Shown: in pieces, positions 31,732 through 43,089 of the stretch
Layout of the letters: each line of letters starts with the position of its first letter
How positions within the stretch are numbered: the first letter of the stretch is position 1
DNA from: Onthophagus taurus
Lineage: Eukaryota > Arthropoda > Insecta > Coleoptera > Scarabaeidae
Direction: 5' to 3'
DNA: 64,000 nucleotides
NCBI RefSeq assembly: GCF_036711975.1
Contig: NC_091967.1
Coordinates: forward strand, 28,954,001-29,018,000
The notes under the pieces: generated by a model
The model's input: only the letters and a program-made list of their open reading frames with translations
Told to the model about the DNA's origin: nothing
Database searches by the model: none
Position numbers and translations under genes: made by a program

Positions 31732-33090
31732 ATGTTGTCCAAGGGTGTTGTAGAACCGTCGACGAGCGGGTGGTCATCGCCAATTTTACTGGTAAAGAAA
31801 AAAGACTTAACCTACAGATTTTGCGTAGATTTTCGCCGCTTAAATGCAGTAACGGAACGGGATGGATATCCACTACCTTACATATCCGCTACATTAGACA
31901 AGCTTAGAAATGCGAGATATCTTTCTCCCGTGGACATCAAGTCAGCTTTTTGGCAGGTACCAATGGAAGAGACCTCGAAGAAGTATACAGCGTTTACTGT
32001 TCCCGGCAGAGGACTATTCCAATTTACAAGGATGCCGTTCGGATTGCATAATTCACCACCAACGTGGCAGCGACTAATGGATCGAGTTATTGGAGCAGAT
32101 CTTGAACCTAACGTTTTCGTCTACCTGGATGACGTTATCATTGTCACCGTAACATTTGAAAAACATATCGCTATACTAAAAGAAGTGTTTAGAAGACTGA
32201 TTAACGCAGGTCTTAAAGTTAGTTGGGACAAATGCAACTTTTGTAGATCACAATTAAGTTATCTTGGTTATGTCGTAGATAAGCATGGATTGCATGTCGA
32301 TTCCAGCAAGGTGGATGCTATGTTGAGGATACCGACACCAAGGACCCAGAGAGAGGTTCGTCGCATGGTGGGAACTTTTTCATGGTATCGTCGCTTTATA
32401 CCTGATTTCTCATCGTTGATTTCACCTATAACTAGTTTATTGAAAAAAGGTGCTAAAGTTGTATGGTCTCAGAAGTGTGATGAAGCTTTTAAAATCATGA
32501 AAGAAAAGCTGGTGACTGCACCTATACTTTGTTGTCCGGACTATTCGTTACCATTTGAACTCCACACTGACGCATCTGGAGTTGGATTAGTTCTTTTACA
32601 GCCATCAGAAGAGGGAGATCGAGTCATTGCCTACCTAAGTCGCACTTTGTCGAGAACTGAGTCTAACTATTCTACCACGGAGCGAGAGTGTCTGGCCGTT
32701 ATATGGGCTGTAGAGAAGTTGAGTCCATATCTTGAAGGTATTCCTTTTACTGTGATAACGGACCATTACTCGTTGTTGTGGTTGTTGAAGTTGAAGGATC
32801 CGACTGGTCGAATAGCGCGATGGGCTGTACGATTGCAACAGTTTGATTTTCAAATAAAACATCGCAAAGGTACCGAGAATATCATTCCGGACGCACTTTC
32901 CAGATCGTTTCAAGCTGTTGATTGTGTTGATACTAGTGTTGTTTTTGATACGAATAGTGATAAGTGGTATAGTAAGCTTCGTAAATTGGTAGAAGAGTAT
33001 CCGGCTAAGTATCCGCGGTATCGTATAGAGAATGGACTACTTTACAAACATGTTGCATCTTCCTTACCTGGTTGGAAAGTTGAACCCTAG
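31732..33090 (+). pseudogene. Gypsy reverse transcriptase and RNase H
   Basis: A 452-codon open stretch. The RT palm shows FCVDFRRLNAVT, then SPVDIKSAFWQV, FTRMPFGLHNSPPTWQRLM and the catalytic FVYLDDVIIV. RNase H begins near ELHTDASGVGLVL and runs to IIPDALSRSF. All key Asp residues are present. It is open here, but flanking frameshifts and the broken integrase make the polyprotein inactive. Confidence 0.9.
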
Positions 33091-34140
33091 AGGTTATTAG
33101 TACCAAAAAAACATCGATCGTCGTTGATATCGGACGCACATGACCCACCAACCTCTGGTCATATAGGAATTTTCAAGACGGTGGGACGATTATCTCAGCG
33201 TTATATATGGCCTAAGATGCGCGCTGATGTGGCGAAGTATATTGCTAATTGCAAGATATGTGCTGCGCATAAAATTCCTGCATCAACCAATTTGCGATAA
33301 ACCATGGGAATTGATCTCGATGGATCTCATTGGACCTTGCCTCGTAGTAAAATTGGAAATCAATCAACTTGTCATATCCATTATTTTAGTAAGTATTGTT
33401 TACTTTATCCTTTACGAACTGCTACTTCTGACAAGGTAGTGAATATTGTGGAAAATAATGTTTTTCTCAGATACGGTGTTCCTAAAACATTGATTTGCGA
33501 TAACGAGCCTCAATTTAGGTTAAAACAACTGTTGGCGCTTATGGATGAGTATGATGTGAAAGTGCGTTACAATGCGAGCTACCATCCCCAAGCAAACCCA
33601 ACTGAACGTGTCAATAGAATTGTGAAGACGTTAATGTCTATCTATTGTAGGGATGATCAACGGACTTGGGACGTCAGTTTACCAAAAATCGAATGTGCGT
33701 TGAATAGTGCAAGACACGAAACTACAAGGTTCACACCACATTTTATCTGTACTGGAAGAGAAATTATACTCGATGGTAAACATCATGATGGTTTGATTAC
33801 AGATGATGCTGATAGTGGTATGATTGGTAGTAAGCAGCTTCACAAGATTTTTTAAGATGTTAAACAAAGAATTTGGTCTATTTCTAAGAAGAACGAGCGA
33901 TTATATAATTTACGCAAACGTCCTGATGTTTTTAATGCAGGTCAAAAGGTATGGAAGAAGAATTACGTGCTTTCGGACGCTTCTAAATATTTTTCAAGTA
34001 AATTAGCTCCTAAGTATGTTGGACCTTATACCGTTGTGAAAAGTGTGTCGCCATGGACTTATATGTTGAGGGATGAGTTGGGAAATTCGGTGGGGACGTG
34101 GCACGATAAAGATTTAAAATTGTATTTCGATTCGAAATAA
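33091..34140 (+). pseudogene. Gypsy integrase, several stops and shifts
   Basis: Integrase-type sequence in pieces: an H2C2 region near 33,140-33,270 (ending CKICAAHK), a core with LICDNEPQF (second Asp region, near 33,495) and NPTERVNRIVKT (Glu, near 33,600), an in-frame stop near 33,855, then a C-terminal segment with LAPKYVGPYTVVKSVSPWTY up to 34,140. Confidence 0.8.
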
Positions 34141-34191
34141 GGAAAAAGTTTCGGGGAAATTTTAATGTAGTAAGGGGGGAATTTGTAACGG

Positions 34192-35377
34192 TTTTATTTG
34201 AAATAATTTGAAAATTTGAATTTTTTTTGGAAAAAAGTTATTTATTTTAAATATGTTTGAAGGGTTACATATAGATGAGGGGTTAAATTTTCTTAAATTT
34301 TCGGATCGTGGTTTTTTGGCGGAACGGGTTTGACGCAGCGGGCCGTTCTTGAAAACGTAGAGATTTTGGAGAAGTGCTGAAGCGTTGAGCTAGCGACGAA
34401 AGTTTAAATTTTATTAACATCCGCGTGCGTTTCTTTACGTTGAGATCAAATTAATGGTTTAGTAGTACCCTCCAAAGTTATTTTGGGATTGTGGGTCTCA
34501 TTGTGAATTTTTTTCGACGATTAATTCTTGTTAGTTTTTGCAAATTTTCGTCGGTACTCCTTTGGGAGGATTTTTCAAACCACGTTTTGCGTTTTTACGC
34601 GTGCTTCTAATAAATTTTCGTGCGTGAAGTGAGACGCTTCTTGTATTGGATATTTATTTTTGGTCTAAATTTTTCCGTCTACGACCTGTCGATTTCGGTC
34701 CGTCAATCCAAAAGGCGATTTTTCCGGATAAAGAATTATCATCGGAAAAGTAAAATTTTCAGCGTGTGTAGAATTTTCAAGGTCAGATTACTTAATTTTC
34801 TCGTTCCCGGAACATTCGTCGAGTCGTCTTTTTCGTAACCTGTTAACAAACAAAAAAAAGCGTGTTTTTCAAATATATATGAACGTTATATATATTTTGA
34901 GAGAAATATTGAATTAAATATATAATAAAGTTTGAGATAATAAAAAAGAAAAAGAAAAAAATATATAAAAAAAAAAAATGGAACAGTTTATTGTTACTTA
35001 CCTAGAATTATGTTTGATATTTTTATACTCACCTGAAATAATTGGTTATTTATTATTATTTGGTTTAGTTTATTTTTATTTCATTTTCTTACTTTTTTGA
35101 TTTTGTAAGATCACAGTTAACTCGAGTAAACTTTGGTTAAATTAAATTTTTTGTTTCTTATAGTTTTTGAATGATTGTTATTATAATTGATTTATTTATT
35201 TTTTTTACTTTCACGAAAAGTTACTTTATTTTTTATTTTACTTACTTTTTTTATTATTTTTTAATAGAGTATTATTATTATCCGTTTTGTTTTCTTTAAT
35301 TTTCGTCATTCACTTTCACTTCAGAGTGGGTCCTGTTGTGATTGGCATTGAGACAAGGAATACTATCGTAGATCCAC
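34192..35377 (+). repeat. Gypsy 3' LTR (boundaries tentative)
   Basis: It starts TGTAACGG immediately after the purine tract, and I place its end at ...GATCCA before CTGGCGCCC near 35,377. I cannot confirm it against a 5' copy. The interior is AT-rich with no gene. Confidence 0.5.
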
Positions 35378-35790
35378 TGGCGCCCTCTAAAAAAAAAAGA
35401 AATCAACCCCTTCTCTACTGAGATTGCCGGCACCTTGCTTTTCGTGGCGTTTTGTTTTGAGTTTTTGATTATTAATTTTTTTTGTACGCTACAAAGTTAC
35501 CACAAAGTTGCTTACGTAAGTTAGCGTTATTTGTGAAAAATGATGACGATGTTAATTCGTTAGCGTTATTTGTGAAATATGATGACGATGATAATTCGTT
35601 CATCTTAAGAGGCGGGGATTTGCGCTACAAAATGAATTGAAGGTCATGAATTTACGTTTTAAATATTCATTATCAAAGCAAGGTCAATACTCAAAGCCGC
35701 CACAAAGTTGCTTAGGTAAGTTAGAGTTGTTTGTGAGATATAGATATAAAAAGAAAAAATATAAAGTATTTTAAATTAAAATAAATTTAT
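35378..35790 (+). other. Possible primer-binding site/leader and short repeats
   Basis: TGGCGCCCTCTAA at 35,378 looks like a retroelement primer-binding site, which would mean internal leader sequence follows the 3' LTR (tandem or recombined elements). A 40-bp unit (TTAGCGTTATTTGTGAAA...) is tandemly repeated at about 35,521-35,600. CCACAAAGTTGCTTA(C/G)GTAAG occurs at 35,500 and again near 35,700. Confidence 0.35.
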
Positions 35791-36306
35791 TTAAAGGAGA
35801 TTTTTAACATAATATTTATTTAATATACTTAATCTATATGAAATTAAACAATCTAAATATAAAATATAATGAACTTCCGACATATTAATTACAATAGGTA
35901 TCAAAGAGGTTCTCAAATTTCCATCAACATCGAAGTCTTCGCATTTAATACATAGTACGTTCTCACTCAGGCGGGTAATATTTAAAATTCCTTCTGCTAA
36001 TGGTATTGTGTCACTTGAAATCACCTCCTTGTTGATGTAAAATTGTTTGAATATATAAATTAAATGATCCCAATCTTCGTGGTGAAGGCAAATTTTGTTT
36101 AACTCATCATTACGCGATTTAAAAATTAACTCTACACAAGGTATAAAGCCTCGAACAACACTAATACCAACTTTAATGTTAAATTCACCTACAGAAAATA
36201 CACTTTCATCAATAAGTTTAATTTCTTTCTTGAGATCCTCTTTGAATTTTACCCACAGTTTGTCAATTAATCTCCAAAAATCTAAATTTACACCGTTGAC
36301 ACTCAT
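35791..36306 (-). CDS. Possible PC4-like ssDNA-binding protein
   Basis: A 171-residue frame. Residues about 38-85 (EFNIKVGISVVRGFIPCVEL ... LHHEDWDHLIYIF) have the strand-strand-strand-helix rhythm of the transcription coactivator PC4 family, which binds single-stranded DNA, and residues about 110-160 (ILNITRLS ... IPIVINMSEVHYIL) look like a weaker second repeat. The family call is tentative. The frame is intact and its 5' end faces the + strand gene at 36,564 across a 260-bp divergent spacer. Confidence 0.5.
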   Translation of the reverse strand: MSVNGVNLDFWRLIDKLWVKFKEDLKKEIKLIDESVFSVGEFNIKVGISVVRGFIPCVELIFKSRNDELNKICLHHEDWDHLIYIFKQFYINKEVISSDTIPLAEGILNITRLSENVLCIKCEDFDVDGNLRTSLIPIVINMSEVHYILYLDCLISYRLSILNKYYVKNLL

Positions 36307-36563
36307 GTTTCAGAGGATGTTTGATACTAATTAACATGTACCCTATATCTAATATTAAATAGGAATGGGGGATTTAGATTTTAAAATTAGGGAGGGGGTG
36401 TGTTTTATAATTACGTGTTGGGGGAATGTTTAAAACTGAAAGGGAATTTGTATGAAAATATAAAAGCACTAGTATCATTACAATTTAATTCAGTAAATGC
36501 TTTCTATATGTTTGAAGCGGTACAGATTGCTTTCAGTAGTGTATATTACGATTTTGAACTAAA

Positions 36564-36899
36564 GTGAAGAGTATGGAAACTGTTATAAATAAAATTGGGG
36601 ATATTATTAAAATATTAGAAGTAAATGGTGGAAATTTACAGGATATCGATCCGAATCTTTTTCAATACATTCCAATCTACATATTTCAAACCAAAGTTCA
36701 AAGCGAATCGCTAGAAAATAAATGGGATTTATTAACACCACAACAGAAGATGGAACTGAAAAGTTTTAGACCGTGTTGGAAACATTTTAATCTTCCAACG
36801 CAAAATACCCATGTAGATGGATGTCCACCTCCAATTAATCGGTGTCCTTCTTGTCGCAACGGTAACGGTGATGGTTTTAAGTTTGAAGAAAAGAAATAA
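36564..36899 (+). CDS. Small Cys/His-tailed Polinton protein (homologue of 3538 gene)
   Basis: 111 residues, intact. The C-terminal tail CWKHFNLPTQNTHVDGCPPP and RCPSCRNG match the tail of the 110-residue protein at 3,538-3,870; the helical N-terminal part has diverged strongly. The start is the ATG at 36,570-36,575 or just upstream in the same frame. A TATAAAAG box near 36,460 lies about 30 bp upstream of a TTCAGTAAATG initiator-like motif. Confidence 0.65.
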   Translation: MKSMETVINKIGDIIKILEVNGGNLQDIDPNLFQYIPIYIFQTKVQSESLENKWDLLTPQQKMELKSFRPCWKHFNLPTQNTHVDGCPPPINRCPSCRNGNGDGFKFEEKK

Positions 36900-37041
36900 A
36901 AGCAGTTATAAAAGTCGGGAGAGCGTGATGACCTCGCTCCCGTTATCGTTGATACTATTTATAAAGTTTAAAACTTAGTACACATCGTGAAAAAGTATAA
37001 AATAAAGAAAAAACTCTTAAAAGTCGATTTTTTATTATTTT

Positions 37042-37512
37042 TCATAATACATTAGCTTTAGGAATCCAACTGTTATGAGATTTATCTAAACCTAACCACT
37101 GCACGTACACTTTGTTTCCTTTACGACGTAATATTTTCTCAATTAAATAAATATCTTCGTGTTTCGCCTTTTGTAGTTCTTCTTCATAGAAACATCCAAG
37201 TAAAACCTTTCCTGTTATGTCCTCCAGTAAATACGTCTGCGGAGATGTGTTATTTATTTTGGATATCTTGAACAATTCCGTAGACCAGTTTGGAGTATAT
37301 CCTTTTTCAAATATTGTTTTATATTTACTTATACGAACTACATCACCTAATTGAAATTTCGATTTTTTGTTCGTATTACTATTATTATTGGTATAGTAAA
37401 CGGAAGATAGTAGATGTTTTTCCTGCTTTGCGGTCACATCGCAGGGTTTCATTCGGATAGTTCTATGTATAGTATTTTTAGAAAAATATATAAATGTAAA
37501 AATTATTAACAT
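37042..37512 (-). pseudogene. Polinton integrase C-terminal half
   Basis: About 155 codons homologous to the last half of the integrase at 8,966-9,901: HRTIRMKPCDVT, FQLGDVVRISK, FEKGYTPNWSTELFKI, and chromodomain EKILRRKGNKVYVQWLGL ... SHNSWIPKANVL. The catalytic core with the three acidic residues is missing, so it is a fragment. Confidence 0.85.
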
Positions 37513-37926
37513 CGAAAATGAACCTAATGTACCTAAACTAGTAAAAACTAATTGTTGTTGTGTTAATCATAAGAAAAATAGATTAAGCAATTGTACTCTA
37601 TATAATGTAACCATTTTATATAACTTTTTAAAGAAATAAAAAAACCTTTTCTTTAGTTTACCTACATTTTATTCTTTTTTAAATCGCAAAGTTAATTTAT
37701 ATGTGTATTTATATGTTAATAAAATATAATAGTTTTTTGGAACTATTCATTGCACACGCGTACTTAGAAAAAAATTAATAAAAATTATTATCTCGAATTT
37801 GATTTGAATACGTCTCTGGTAACCTACTTGACTTTGAGAACGCATCCTCAGCACATTTCTGATGACTTTGTATTTACCGTGAAACCCCGCCGCGCCGCGC
37901 CTCACATTCAAGGTTTTTCTCGATGG

Positions 37927-37961
37927 TATAAATTGGTTAAAATTTTCATACGAAACTCAGT
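37927..37961 (+). promoter_or_regulatory. TATA box and initiator of the 38,014 gene
   Basis: TATAAAT at 37927-37933 and TCAGT at 37957-37961 are spaced as expected for an arthropod core promoter (about 32 bp from TATA to the initiator A). Both elements are conserved in the pseudogene copy at 199-232, although the coding part there has decayed. Confidence 0.7.
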
Positions 37962-38013
37962 TCTTCTACTACTACTACTCGCATCGCCCGCTCACGTTAT
38001 AAAAGCTATTAGT

Positions 38014-38328
38014 ATGTCACGGTTAAGCCAATTAGGACAGTATCAATTTTCCCCGAAGAAGAACATATCCGAATTAGAGGTGGATAAATTGTATACGATT
38101 AAGTCTGCGAAGCGGATTACATCATGCGCATGGCCATCAGTTGTCGTTGATTTGGAGGATGGATTCACCGTATTTTTACCGAAACGTATCGCGGAGGTGA
38201 TTACAGATGGCGAAATTACTGAACTAGGAGGAGGAGGTATGAGCTTAATATTCAAAGGATCAAAAGACGTTGGAAAAGGGAATCCAGCGCATCTCATCGA
38301 CTTCGTAAAAACGTTAGAAAGTAAATAA
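38014..38328 (+). CDS. Short conserved Polinton-associated protein, possible ssDNA-binding fold
   Basis: A 104-residue protein from ATG 38014; upstream in-frame sequence is 5' leader. It shows NISELEVDKLYTIKSAKRI, a SVVVDLEDGFTVFLPKRIAEV core and a Gly-rich loop before SLIFKGSKD. This pattern recurs in insect Polinton-associated proteins and looks like a compact beta-barrel, so an ssDNA-binding role is possible but unproven. The gene is intact and has a TATA-initiator promoter. A broken paralogue lies at 199-482, also followed by the GCTAGGTGG minisatellite. Confidence 0.65.
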   Translation: MSRLSQLGQYQFSPKKNISELEVDKLYTIKSAKRITSCAWPSVVVDLEDGFTVFLPKRIAEVITDGEITELGGGGMSLIFKGSKDVGKGNPAHLIDFVKTLESK

Positions 38329-38398
38329 ATGTAAACGTTCTTATCGACTTTGTAAAATGTTAATAATAAAATGTTAATAAAATGAGTGTTTTTTTTTG

Positions 38399-38945
38399 CC
38401 TGATGAGCGATAGATGGCGCCCGATGGACGTCATCTATCGCTCATCAGGTAACGCCCCCTCACCTAACTGTCCACCGCTAGGTGACGACACACGAACTGC
38501 CGCCGCCAGGTAGCGTTTCCCCACGCTAGGTGGCGCAATAAAAAAGTTACCGTTAAGCTGCGCGCCATCTATCGCTCATCCACACCCCCCTTTCACCACC
38601 AGATGGCACCTTTCACCACCAGATGGCGTCACATAAAAAAGTTACTGTTGCCACCGTCGACCGATTCTTCGATCCTTAAGGATGTAAATTTTAAATTTCC
38701 CGCGGATCCTTTGATCCTTAAGGATCGTTTCCGGTGGCGCCACCGTCGACCGATCCTTAAGGAAGCCTAGGTGGCGCCACCGTCGACCGATCCTTCGATC
38801 CTTAAGGATGATCCTTAAGCAAATTTCAAATTTCCCGCGGAATTTCAAATTTCCCGCGCTATGACGTTACTTCCTGCGCGCATGCGCAGGATCATCGGGA
38901 TTCAGGATTCACTTCCGGTCCAGAACCGGCATTGATACTCTACTA
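38399..38945. repeat. Hairpin, GCTAGGTGG repeats, CCTTAAGGATC repeats and terminus-like end
   Basis: A perfect 18-bp inverted repeat (38,399-38,416 with 38,432-38,449) is followed by CCACCGCTAGGTG/GCCAGGTAGCG units, several CACCGTCGACCGATCCTT and GATCCTTAAGGAT repeats (38,648-38,818), a GCGCGCATGCGC palindrome near 38,875, and the terminus-like motif. No gene. Confidence 0.75.
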
Positions 38946-38997
38946 TCGTCTAATTGCATTATCATCGAGTCAGTCAATTTTTTCGGCATCATGTTCA

Positions 38998-39578
38998 GTT
39001 GGTCCAGTTTGATGCGAGATAGGGCATCTGCATTCTAATTTAATTTACCCTTTTGTATTTGACAGTGAAGTCGAACTCTTCCAGTTTAATGTTCCACCTC
39101 ATCAGTCGTGAGTTGGGTTCCTTTAGCGACCATAACCATACTAAACGCTTGTGATCGGTATAAATTAAGAATCTTCTGCCATAACGGTATGGTCTGAATT
39201 GTTTTACCGTATACACAATTGCTAGAGGTTCCTTTTCTATCGCAGAGTACTTTTCTTCCGTCGTTGATAGTGTCCGCGAGGCGTAGCAAACAGTACGGCC
39301 CCCAAGGCTACGTCTGAAAAAGAGTTCATCGTTACAACAGAAACGATGAACTCTTTTTCAAAGTCCGGATAACATAAAATCGGGTCGTTTGTAAGGAGTT
39401 CTTGGCATCTTCGGAAGGTATCTTCATATTCTGGTGTTATTTCGACTTTTGCATTATTCTTTAAGCATTTAGTAAAAGGCTTAGTGACTTTTGCGAAATC
39501 TTTGATAAATTTCCTATAGTATCCTAGTAATCCCAAAAACGATTTACCACCAGATGTATCACCCGCCGACTCTTCCAA
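38998..39578 (-). pseudogene. Gypsy RT end / RNase H fragment
   Basis: On the - strand: SFLGLLGYYRKFIKDFAKVT (end of the RT connection), then CYPDFEKEFIV, then after frame breaks RNase H pieces including LALVYTVKQF-like and NADALS near 39,005. Stops and shifts throughout. It starts near 39,550 and abuts Polinton terminus-like sequence. Confidence 0.75.
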
Positions 39579-39711
39579 CTCTAGACAGGGAAACCTCTAC
39601 ATCGCGCGAGAAGTAGGGCTCCTGCAACAGTAAAATGTCCACCCCCCTCTCCGTCGCGCACTGTACCGCCTCCCCCATCACCGCCTTTGATCGTTGGCAG
39701 TTCAGTTGCAT
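39559..39711 (-). pseudogene. R1-type non-LTR retrotransposon, endonuclease N-terminus
   Basis: From the ATG at 39,711 on the - strand: MQLNCQRSKAVM, then GVDILLLQEPYF, the signature opening of the apurinic-type endonuclease of R1-clade elements, in which the Glu of QEPY is catalytic. It runs only about 50 codons before joining the Gypsy fragment. Confidence 0.7.
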
Positions 39712-39759
39712 ACATTTAACTGTGAATGTACTGTGTTTTTTCTCTCCTTAGTTAGATTT

Positions 39760-42060
39760 GTGGCGCAAACTCAGGACACCCACTAGATGTCGTGGGGTGA
39801 TCACTCGGCTTTCCCCTTCCCAAACACAGTTTACAACGCGCGGAGTCATCTTTGTCGGGACAATCGTACTCACTGTGACCCTTACCCGCACAATCTCAAA
39901 CTCTCTGTTGCAGGACCCCGAAGGTGCCGACGGAGACCATACCCTCGAGGGAAGATGGAGACGAACGGACTGCATTACCCCGGCCAGGGAGGATGGTGAA
40001 GACGGCGCGCAGGTGGACGGCGCCAAACACTCTTCATAAAGAGGGCGTGGAGTGTTGATCCCCATTTGAGGCTGGACTGGACGCATGAACGTTTCAACGA
40101 CGATGTCATCTCAAGGACGTCTTCAGTTGGCTGGTTGCAGCGGGGCCAGACCACGCGTGCGCTGATGATGATTGGTAAGAAGACGAACTCCCGTCCTGGC
40201 CAACGGCGGTCAGCAGCTTCCCGGAATGGAAGGCAGTCGTATATCCTCTTCTTATTTAACCAGGTGCGGTCCAACGGTGTTGAACCCTCCCAGGAGACCT
40301 GGACATTGCGGACGACGGAGAGCTCCCTGTTGACATGGACGACCAGATCCGGTTTGAAGAGTTGCCTACTTGAATGGTAGACGTAGGGCTCCACGTCGGT
40401 GGTCCATCCCTTCCGTCTAGTGTGCCTGCAGATTTTGCACAGGACCTCGTTGTGGCGTTGTATTCGGGCGTCGTGTACCACGGGACACGCCTGTAGGATA
40501 TGGCAGATGGTTTCCTCGTGGTAGCAACCTCCTCTGCATCGCCGAAGTTCTGGCCGCTTCGTTGGAATAGCCTGTGTTGGAAGACTCCCCGTGCGAAGTT
40601 GTACTGCACGGAGGAAATCACGACCGGTACAGCCTCCTGGGGTTTGATGTAATCAGGATCGGCTTGCTGGATCGTCGATGGCACGTTCGAGTCCAGCGCT
40701 GAACGGTCGGACGCTGACCTGCTCACGCCAGTATGCTAGATGGTCCCCGGCCCCGTACAGCTTTGCGTTCCTCTGTGGTAGTGGGCATGCTGCTGAGGAC
40801 GGCCTTGGTCACCTCATCACCGGACAGCGACAGGCTCCGAATTCTTCGCCAAAGGGTGTTTATAATTTGATACCGTAGTTGCGGGATTCCCAGTCCTCCA
40901 TCTCGGACGGAGGCGTCGATATACTGGTCCCCAACGGTTTTGTGGAGATGGAAAATCTTTTTGACTGATTTCTTAACCATTCGATCCGCTTCCCTAAGAG
41001 ACTGGCCTGTTGTTTGAAGTGTTTGGGGACCGTGGTAGACCTTGGGTATGAGGTGATCCCGCAGAAGATGATATTTCTGCTGTGGCAGAGATAGCGGCGC
41101 TTTTTGAGGCGTTAATTGCCATTCCGCGACGACGGAGAAATTGGGCGACGTCGTCGAGCGTGTTCGGCGTGTCGATCTTGCGGTCCTCCAAGATAACCAG
41201 GTCGTCGGCGAAGGCGACAGCTGTGACACGTGTTGTGTCATCTGTAGTGCCGGAATTGGTGGTGTCCAGCAACTCATCCATCACGATGTTCAAGAGGAAC
41301 GGGCTTAGTGGATCACCTTGTTTTACTCCACGGTTAAACTTCATTGGCCTGGTGCATTCGCGGCCCATCTGGATGGTAGTGGTGGCTCGCGCGAATGTGT
41401 TCATGATATATTCCACCATGAATGGGTGAATATGGTGGCGGTTTAAAGCTCTTTCTACGGAAGCATGGGATACTGAACCGAAGGCCTTTGCCAAGTCTAT
41501 TGAGACGATATTATAAGACTTTCCATGCCACTTTCTGGACCTGATGTAATGGTCGACGGTAATAAAGTTCGCTAGAAGTCCATCGCCGCTGACAAAACCT
41601 CGCTGGCGCGGGTTGAGATCAACGGATCCGGACATGCGTTTGGCGATTTTTCGGTGAAACAGTCGCTGAACTGCAGACGAGATTGTTATCGGCCTCCAGT
41701 TTTTCGGATCTGTTCTGTCACCGGACTTTGGTATCAGTGTTGTCCCGGACTCGTACCACACCGTAGGTGTTAGGCGGCGATATAATAATAAGGTGAAGAG
41801 GATTGCGAGTTTGTTATGCGGACATCTCTTCACCTGGTTTACGGTTATCCCATCGGGACCGGAGGCGGAGTTCCTCCAGTTCCTCAGCAGCCGTAGCCGC
41901 CGGAAAATCCCCCGATGGCTGGATTGGCGTCGCTATCGCCGGAGGTGGAGATGTTGGTGGGCAGGCACGATGGTAATATCCTGCAGGACAATCACCTTCT
42001 TCCCTTCGGCAGGCTGAGCTGATACTTCCTCCGGCGGGGATGGACTGATGTTTCTTGTCC
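39760..42060 (-). pseudogene. R2-like non-LTR retrotransposon, frameshifted
   Basis: In several frames on the - strand: SRWDNRKP, a GPDGI motif near 41,845, the RT domain (40,994-41,833) with WRPITISSAVQRLFHR, GFVSGDG, IVSIDLAKAFGSVSH, GVKQGDPLSPFLLNI and AVAFADDLVILED, then VRDGGLGIPQLR (40,875-40,910 region), a CCHC-type knuckle near 40,480-40,540, and a restriction-like endonuclease region with FKPDLVVHVNRELSVVRNVQ near 40,300-40,360. The restriction-like endonuclease places it in the R2-type clade. The 5' end is truncated against Penelope sequence. Confidence 0.75.
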
Positions 42061-42109
42061 TCCTCTTCACCGTTTGGAAAAGTACGTTTGGGGATGAGGA
42101 TGGGAGTCT

Positions 42110-43060
42110 GTTTTCGCCTGAAACAGGCGACGGTGTTTAAAATAGGTCTCAAGGGACAGTTCACCTTGTGAATCTTCGGCAACCCATAATACTTGGGAAT
42201 GACACCATTATGACATCTAAGGCTGTTATACACTCTCTTATCAATATATTCCCTCCCTAATAAAATTTTTTAAAATCTATTGTTCCTATTTTGTATCTTT
42301 GAAGTAGGGTCCCTATCCAAAACACAATACGTGGACTGATCATTAAATAACTCTAAAGACTTCGATATATATTCAGATTTAAACATAACTACTGTAACCT
42401 GTCCTTTATCTGCTCTGAGTATAAGAATCGGGTCCTCTCTTTCAAAACTCAAAAACCTTTTTGTAGAGATCAAACTCCTCTTCAAAAACAACTGGGTACT
42501 GTTAAGGTGTTGGTGTCCATTAAGAAAATTGGTAATAATGTTTGTAACTTCAGCTCTTTTTATGTTATGTAAACTATCAGGCAATACTTTAATTATAGAT
42601 TCTACCATCTGCCAACAACTTAGGAATAGACACTGTAGTGGCATCAGGAAACAAGCCAAACTTAGGTCCCAGTGACAAAAAATCTGTGACATCTTCAGGT
42701 ATTTGGATAGATGTATTATTAACGAACCAACCCTAGTTATCATTAAACATTTTAAATTTTTTTACATTACTACTATTTTTTAAAACTTTAAACTTTTTTA
42801 CATTAATACATTTTACTTTATTAAAAATAAAAATCTTATTATTAAAAATCTTTGAATAAGAAAAGGGCAATCTGATCTCAAATTCACCACACATATAAGA
42901 GGGTAACACATTGTACAATTTATTTTTTAGCTCCGCAATAGATTCATCAACCTTTTTTAGATCATAGCAAGTAATTTGAATTTCAAAATTAAGAATCTTA
43001 GTTCCTAACCTTATATTAAACTCATTAACATTATGAGAGATGGTTCCTCTTGCCTCGTCC
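42110..43060 (-). pseudogene. Penelope-like element, N-terminal part
   Basis: The - strand frames show an N-terminal helical segment (42,733-43,065), then DPILILRADKGQVTVVM (42,270-42,743) and IPKYYGLPKIHK with PLRPIL near 42,170-42,210, hallmark start motifs of Penelope-like reverse transcriptase. It is cut there by the R2-like sequence. Confidence 0.75.
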
Positions 43061-43089
43061 AACAAGGCAACAGCATTCCTGCTACCATT

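Larger units (their letters stand above)
21268..35377 (+). mobile_element. Gypsy LTR retrotransposon, interrupted and degenerate
   Basis: Order on the + strand: gag start (21,268-22,086), piggyBac 2 insertion, gag end with zinc knuckles (30,571-31,090), protease, reverse transcriptase/RNase H, integrase, a purine tract AGTAAGGGGGGAA near 34,176, then the 3' LTR from 34,192. No 5' LTR was found upstream of gag; its place is taken by the BEL sequence. Confidence 0.85.
35791..38945. mobile_element. Second, rearranged Polinton remnant
   Basis: It contains, in order, a PC4-like gene (-), a homologue of the 110-residue Polinton protein (+), an integrase C-terminus with chromodomain (-), a small conserved gene (+), GCTAGGTGGCG repeats, and a terminus-like motif ending near 38,945 (CACTTCCGGTCCAGAACCGG...ACTCTACT). 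Gene order and orientation differ from the Polinton at 1.6-14.6 kb, and the capsid, ATPase and polymerase genes are gone. Confidence 0.7.
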
